Origin: DTSX01 sp964633465
GTDB taxonomy: Bacteria > Pseudomonadota > Gammaproteobacteria > Steroidobacterales > UBA11654
Length of the DNA: 16,637 nt
Direction: 5' to 3'
Assembly: GCA_964633465.1 (NCBI GenBank)
Contig: CAZWGB010000030.1
Coordinates: 1 to 16,637, forward strand
Shown: positions 14,777-16,637 of the stretch, one piece after another
How the letters are laid out: every line of letters begins with the position of its first letter
Position numbering within the stretch: the first letter of the stretch is position 1
The notes under the pieces: model-generated
Seen by the model: only the letters and a program-made list of their open reading frames with translations
Databases searched by the model: none
Told to the model about the DNA's origin: nothing
Program-made: the position numbers and the translations under genes

Positions 14777-14804
14777 TTAGCAAATGATAAATTAACTTAA
14801 TATT
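14777..14804 (-). promoter_or_regulatory. Repeated operator-like motif, copy 4 (upstream of the second flavin oxidase)
   Basis: On the plus strand the site begins TTAGCAAATGATAAATTAA and continues with CTTAATATT. It is identical at 26 of 28 bases to the copy at 16118-16145 and shares the core CAAATGATAAAT with all copies. It lies in the gap between the serine hydrolase and the flavin oxidase, 81 bases before the GTG at 14695, in the same orientation relative to the oxidase as the other copies to their genes. This suggests the oxidase unit has its own promoter. Confidence 0.55.
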
Positions 14805-14813
14805 TTCATCTTA

Positions 14814-16004
14814 TCACTTCGTTTTCTTCACGTCTTCAATTATGCCTGTGCTAATCAAATTAGGAAGTCGCGAATCATCCCAGCCCATTCTAGTTGAGCC
14901 TGTTCGAACAATCACAAGATTTTTGGAAGGAATGATATAGACACGTTGACCGCCGAATCCATCCAAGTAAATAATATCCCTGTCTAGAAAAGGTTCTGAG
15001 TGATAACCGGTGGAAGAACTTTTCTCGTTATACATTCTGTTTTCTTGATGCTCTCCACCAAGCCAAGTGAGGTAGCCATAATTAGGATTTAAAGCAGATG
15101 GAGTAATCATTGCATCAATCCATTGTTCAGAGACCACTCTCTGGCCGTCTATTTTCCCTTTGTTGAGAATCAGCAAGCCAATTCTGAGCCAATCTCTTGC
15201 GGTTGCATCCAAACAGCAAAACATTCTTGGCATTCTATTTTTTTCAGAATCAAGAATTACAAAAGCGTCATCTTCCGCCAGTTCTTTCCATAAGTTGTTT
15301 GCAAGGTAAGTGGAGTATTTTTGTCCCGTTGCTCTTTGCAGGAGAATTCCGAGAGCTTGGGGATTGATTCCATTGTATGCAAACTCAGAATTAGGCTTCT
15401 TTGTTTGCAGCTGATTGAGCGTCACTTCTTCTATGTTGTCTCCTACCACCAGTTGGTTCCATTCAGTCAAAGGGTTTATTGAGAATGTTGGGTAATCAAT
15501 TCCACTCGATTGTTGCAACATCTGTTTGATAGTGATTTGATTACGACCATCGCCAGACCATTCAATAATGTAATTGAAAGCTTTTTCATCAACCGTTTTG
15601 ATGTAGCCTTGGTCAATTGCAATTCCTATTAAAATTGCCAGAACGGTCTTATGCATCGAGGCAGTTTGTGTCTGTGTTATTTCTGAATATCCATCAAAAT
15701 AATGCTCCAATTGCATTTTGCCTTCATGGAAAATAAGTAGAGCATGCGATTTATTTTCATCCGCATAGGCTATGGCCTGAGATAAAACTTCTGGATTGAT
15801 TGATAGAGATTCTTCACTGTATTTCAGCGCGATTCCGTTACCAGAGATCACTCGTTCCGGTATACCTGGTTTTTTACCTACTAAAACCCCGCCCAATCTA
15901 CTCATTACCAAGGGTTCTTGGATATACAAATAGCTCAAGTAGATGAGTAATATGGCAGAAATGAGCAAGAAAACTGCAACAATTCTTTTGAAGATTTTTT
16001 TCAT
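14814..16004 (-). CDS. Membrane-anchored serine hydrolase, beta-lactamase/esterase family VIII type
   Basis: The 396-residue protein begins with a basic stretch and a hydrophobic helix (IVAVFLLISAILLIYLSYLYI), probably an uncleaved anchor that places the enzyme in the periplasm. The class C beta-lactamase-like fold is marked by SMHK (S116, K119; the S-x-x-K nucleophile and base), FAYNGINPQALG around Y210 where the second motif is usually Y-S-N, a C-terminal GFGGQRVYIIPSKNL and a final VRTG. Relatives include 6-aminohexanoate-dimer hydrolase, family VIII esterases and D-peptidases. Ester or amide cleavage of an incoming substrate would suit its place next to the receptor gene (inference). It is divergent from the TonB receptor; the shared gap holds motif copy 5. 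No strong Shine-Dalgarno precedes the ATG. Confidence 0.87.
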   Translation of the reverse strand: MKKIFKRIVAVFLLISAILLIYLSYLYIQEPLVMSRLGGVLVGKKPGIPERVISGNGIALKYSEESLSINPEVLSQAIAYADENKSHALLIFHEGKMQLEHYFDGYSEITQTQTASMHKTVLAILIGIAIDQGYIKTVDEKAFNYIIEWSGDGRNQITIKQMLQQSSGIDYPTFSINPLTEWNQLVVGDNIEEVTLNQLQTKKPNSEFAYNGINPQALGILLQRATGQKYSTYLANNLWKELAEDDAFVILDSEKNRMPRMFCCLDATARDWLRIGLLILNKGKIDGQRVVSEQWIDAMITPSALNPNYGYLTWLGGEHQENRMYNEKSSSTGYHSEPFLDRDIIYLDGFGGQRVYIIPSKNLVIVRTGSTRMGWDDSRLPNLISTGIIEDVKKTK

Positions 16005-16117
16005 ATTTGTATTACAAATTAGTTTTTTATAGATAATTAGATCATTAGGTTAGATTTTAGTCGATAGTTGCTCTTAAGTTAAGTAAAGCACTGTACTGTA
16101 TTAATAATAAACCTTAA

Positions 16118-16145
16118 TTAGCAGATGATAAATTAACTTAACATT
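16118..16145 (-). promoter_or_regulatory. Repeated operator-like motif, copy 5 (between hydrolase and TonB receptor)
   Basis: The plus strand starts TTAGCAGATGATAAATTAA and matches copy 4 at 26 of 28 bases. It lies 113 bases upstream of the hydrolase ATG, in the common orientation, and 58 bases before the receptor ATG on the other side. TTAAGTTAAG at 16074-16083 is an inverted partner of the TTAACTTAA within this copy, so a second half-site or a loop is possible. Confidence 0.55.
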
Positions 16146-16203
16146 CTTCTTAGAATCTGATATATTTCAGTGACAAAAGTTCATCATTAGGGGGATTTAA
16201 CAC

Positions 16204-16637
16204 ATGAGAAAATTTGTATTAAATGCGTTTGCCGTAAGCGCTTTTGTAACTGGATTATACTTTCTTTCAGGGACTGCTGTTGTTAATGATGTTAACGCAC
16301 AGGAGTTGGAGGTTGAAGAAATTACGGTTACTGCACGAAAAAGGGACGAGACTTTAGCAGACGCGCCCTACACGATTACAGCCCTAACTGCCAATGAATT
16401 GGCAATTAAGGGAATTAATGAAATACAAGATGTTGCTTCATATAGTCCTGGATTTTTCTACTCGAATAACAACGTAGGTAAAAATAGTAGAACTCACCGT
16501 CGACTGATCTTCAGGGGTATGAATCCAAGAACGGATATTCCTACAAGAGCGTCGGCATCTATGTTTATCGATGGCGCACCAACCATTGGTTCTGAATTCG
16601 GTTCCATAGATAGTATTGAGCGAATCGAAGTTCTGAA
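16204..16637 (+). CDS. TonB-dependent outer-membrane receptor, partial (C-terminus beyond the right edge)
   Basis: An ATG at 16204 follows AGGGGGA at 16189-16195 and opens a frame that stays open to the window edge (144 codons). The first 33 or so residues form a signal peptide (RKFVLNAFAVSAFVTGLYF, ending near VNAQ). EEITVTARKRDETL after it is the TonB box region, and the plug domain begins with APYTITALTANEL. It continues through IQDVASYSPGF, a FRGMNPR segment, SMFIDGAP and SIERIEVL, all standard plug landmarks. Such receptors import siderophores, vitamins, glycans or hydrophobic compounds through the outer membrane using TonB energy. Its neighbours are catabolic enzymes rather than iron genes, so it probably imports the pathway substrate (inference). 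Confidence 0.92.
   Translation, partial: MRKFVLNAFAVSAFVTGLYFLSGTAVVNDVNAQELEVEEITVTARKRDETLADAPYTITALTANELAIKGINEIQDVASYSPGFFYSNNNVGKNSRTHRRLIFRGMNPRTDIPTRASASMFIDGAPTIGSEFGSIDSIERIEVL

Overview
The window looks like an accessory catabolic region of an AT-rich Gram-negative bacterium, most plausibly a marine-type gammaproteobacterium. That placement is inference: it rests on a TonB-dependent outer-membrane receptor, several Tat-type signal peptides, a periplasmic diheme c-type cytochrome and AT-rich codon use, and no ribosomal or marker gene is present to confirm it. I see no tRNA, rRNA, insertion sequence or CRISPR array, and no transcription-factor gene.

Layout, left to right. (1) 1-2035, minus strand: a cytoplasmic metallo-beta-lactamase-fold hydrolase followed by an FAD-dependent dehydrogenase that runs off the left edge. 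(2) 2036-2309: a gap holding a repeated operator-like motif and what looks like the first codons of a lost DUF1838-type gene. (3) 2310-3815, minus: a Tat-exported berberine-bridge/6-hydroxynicotine-oxidase-like flavoprotein, divergent from (4) 3935-5553, plus: an exported formylglycine-generating-enzyme-fold protein without catalytic cysteines, overlapping a diheme cytochrome c that starts at TTG. (5) 5811-10753, plus: a tight five-gene operon for an SDR-type NAD(P)-binding protein with a Sec signal, a Tat-signal fumarate-reductase-like flavoprotein, an exported double cupin and two tandem DUF1838 proteins. (6) 10774-10963, minus: a recombination scar made of the N-terminus of a second SUMF1-type gene joined to the last codons of another berberine-bridge-type oxidase. 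(7) 10947-16004, minus: a UbiD-family decarboxylase, a six-helix membrane protein, a second Tat-exported flavin oxidase and a membrane-anchored serine hydrolase. (8) 16204-end, plus: the start of a TonB-dependent receptor.

How the parts may work together (inference): the receptor would bring a poorly soluble substrate across the outer membrane, the exported flavin oxidases, dehydrogenase, cupin and DUF1838 proteins would transform it in the periplasm with electrons passing to the cytochrome, and the UbiD, MBL and FAD enzymes would continue in the cytoplasm. The substrate is unknown; UbiD plus flavin oxidases would fit an aromatic, terpenoid or similar natural product.

The strongest non-coding signal is a motif with core CAAATGATAAAT (at most one mismatch), found five times, only in intergenic DNA. 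In each case it lies 57-113 bases upstream of a gene start and in the same orientation relative to that gene, which suggests one regulator controls the whole region. Gene remnants of the same families as the intact genes show the region has been rebuilt by duplication and deletion.
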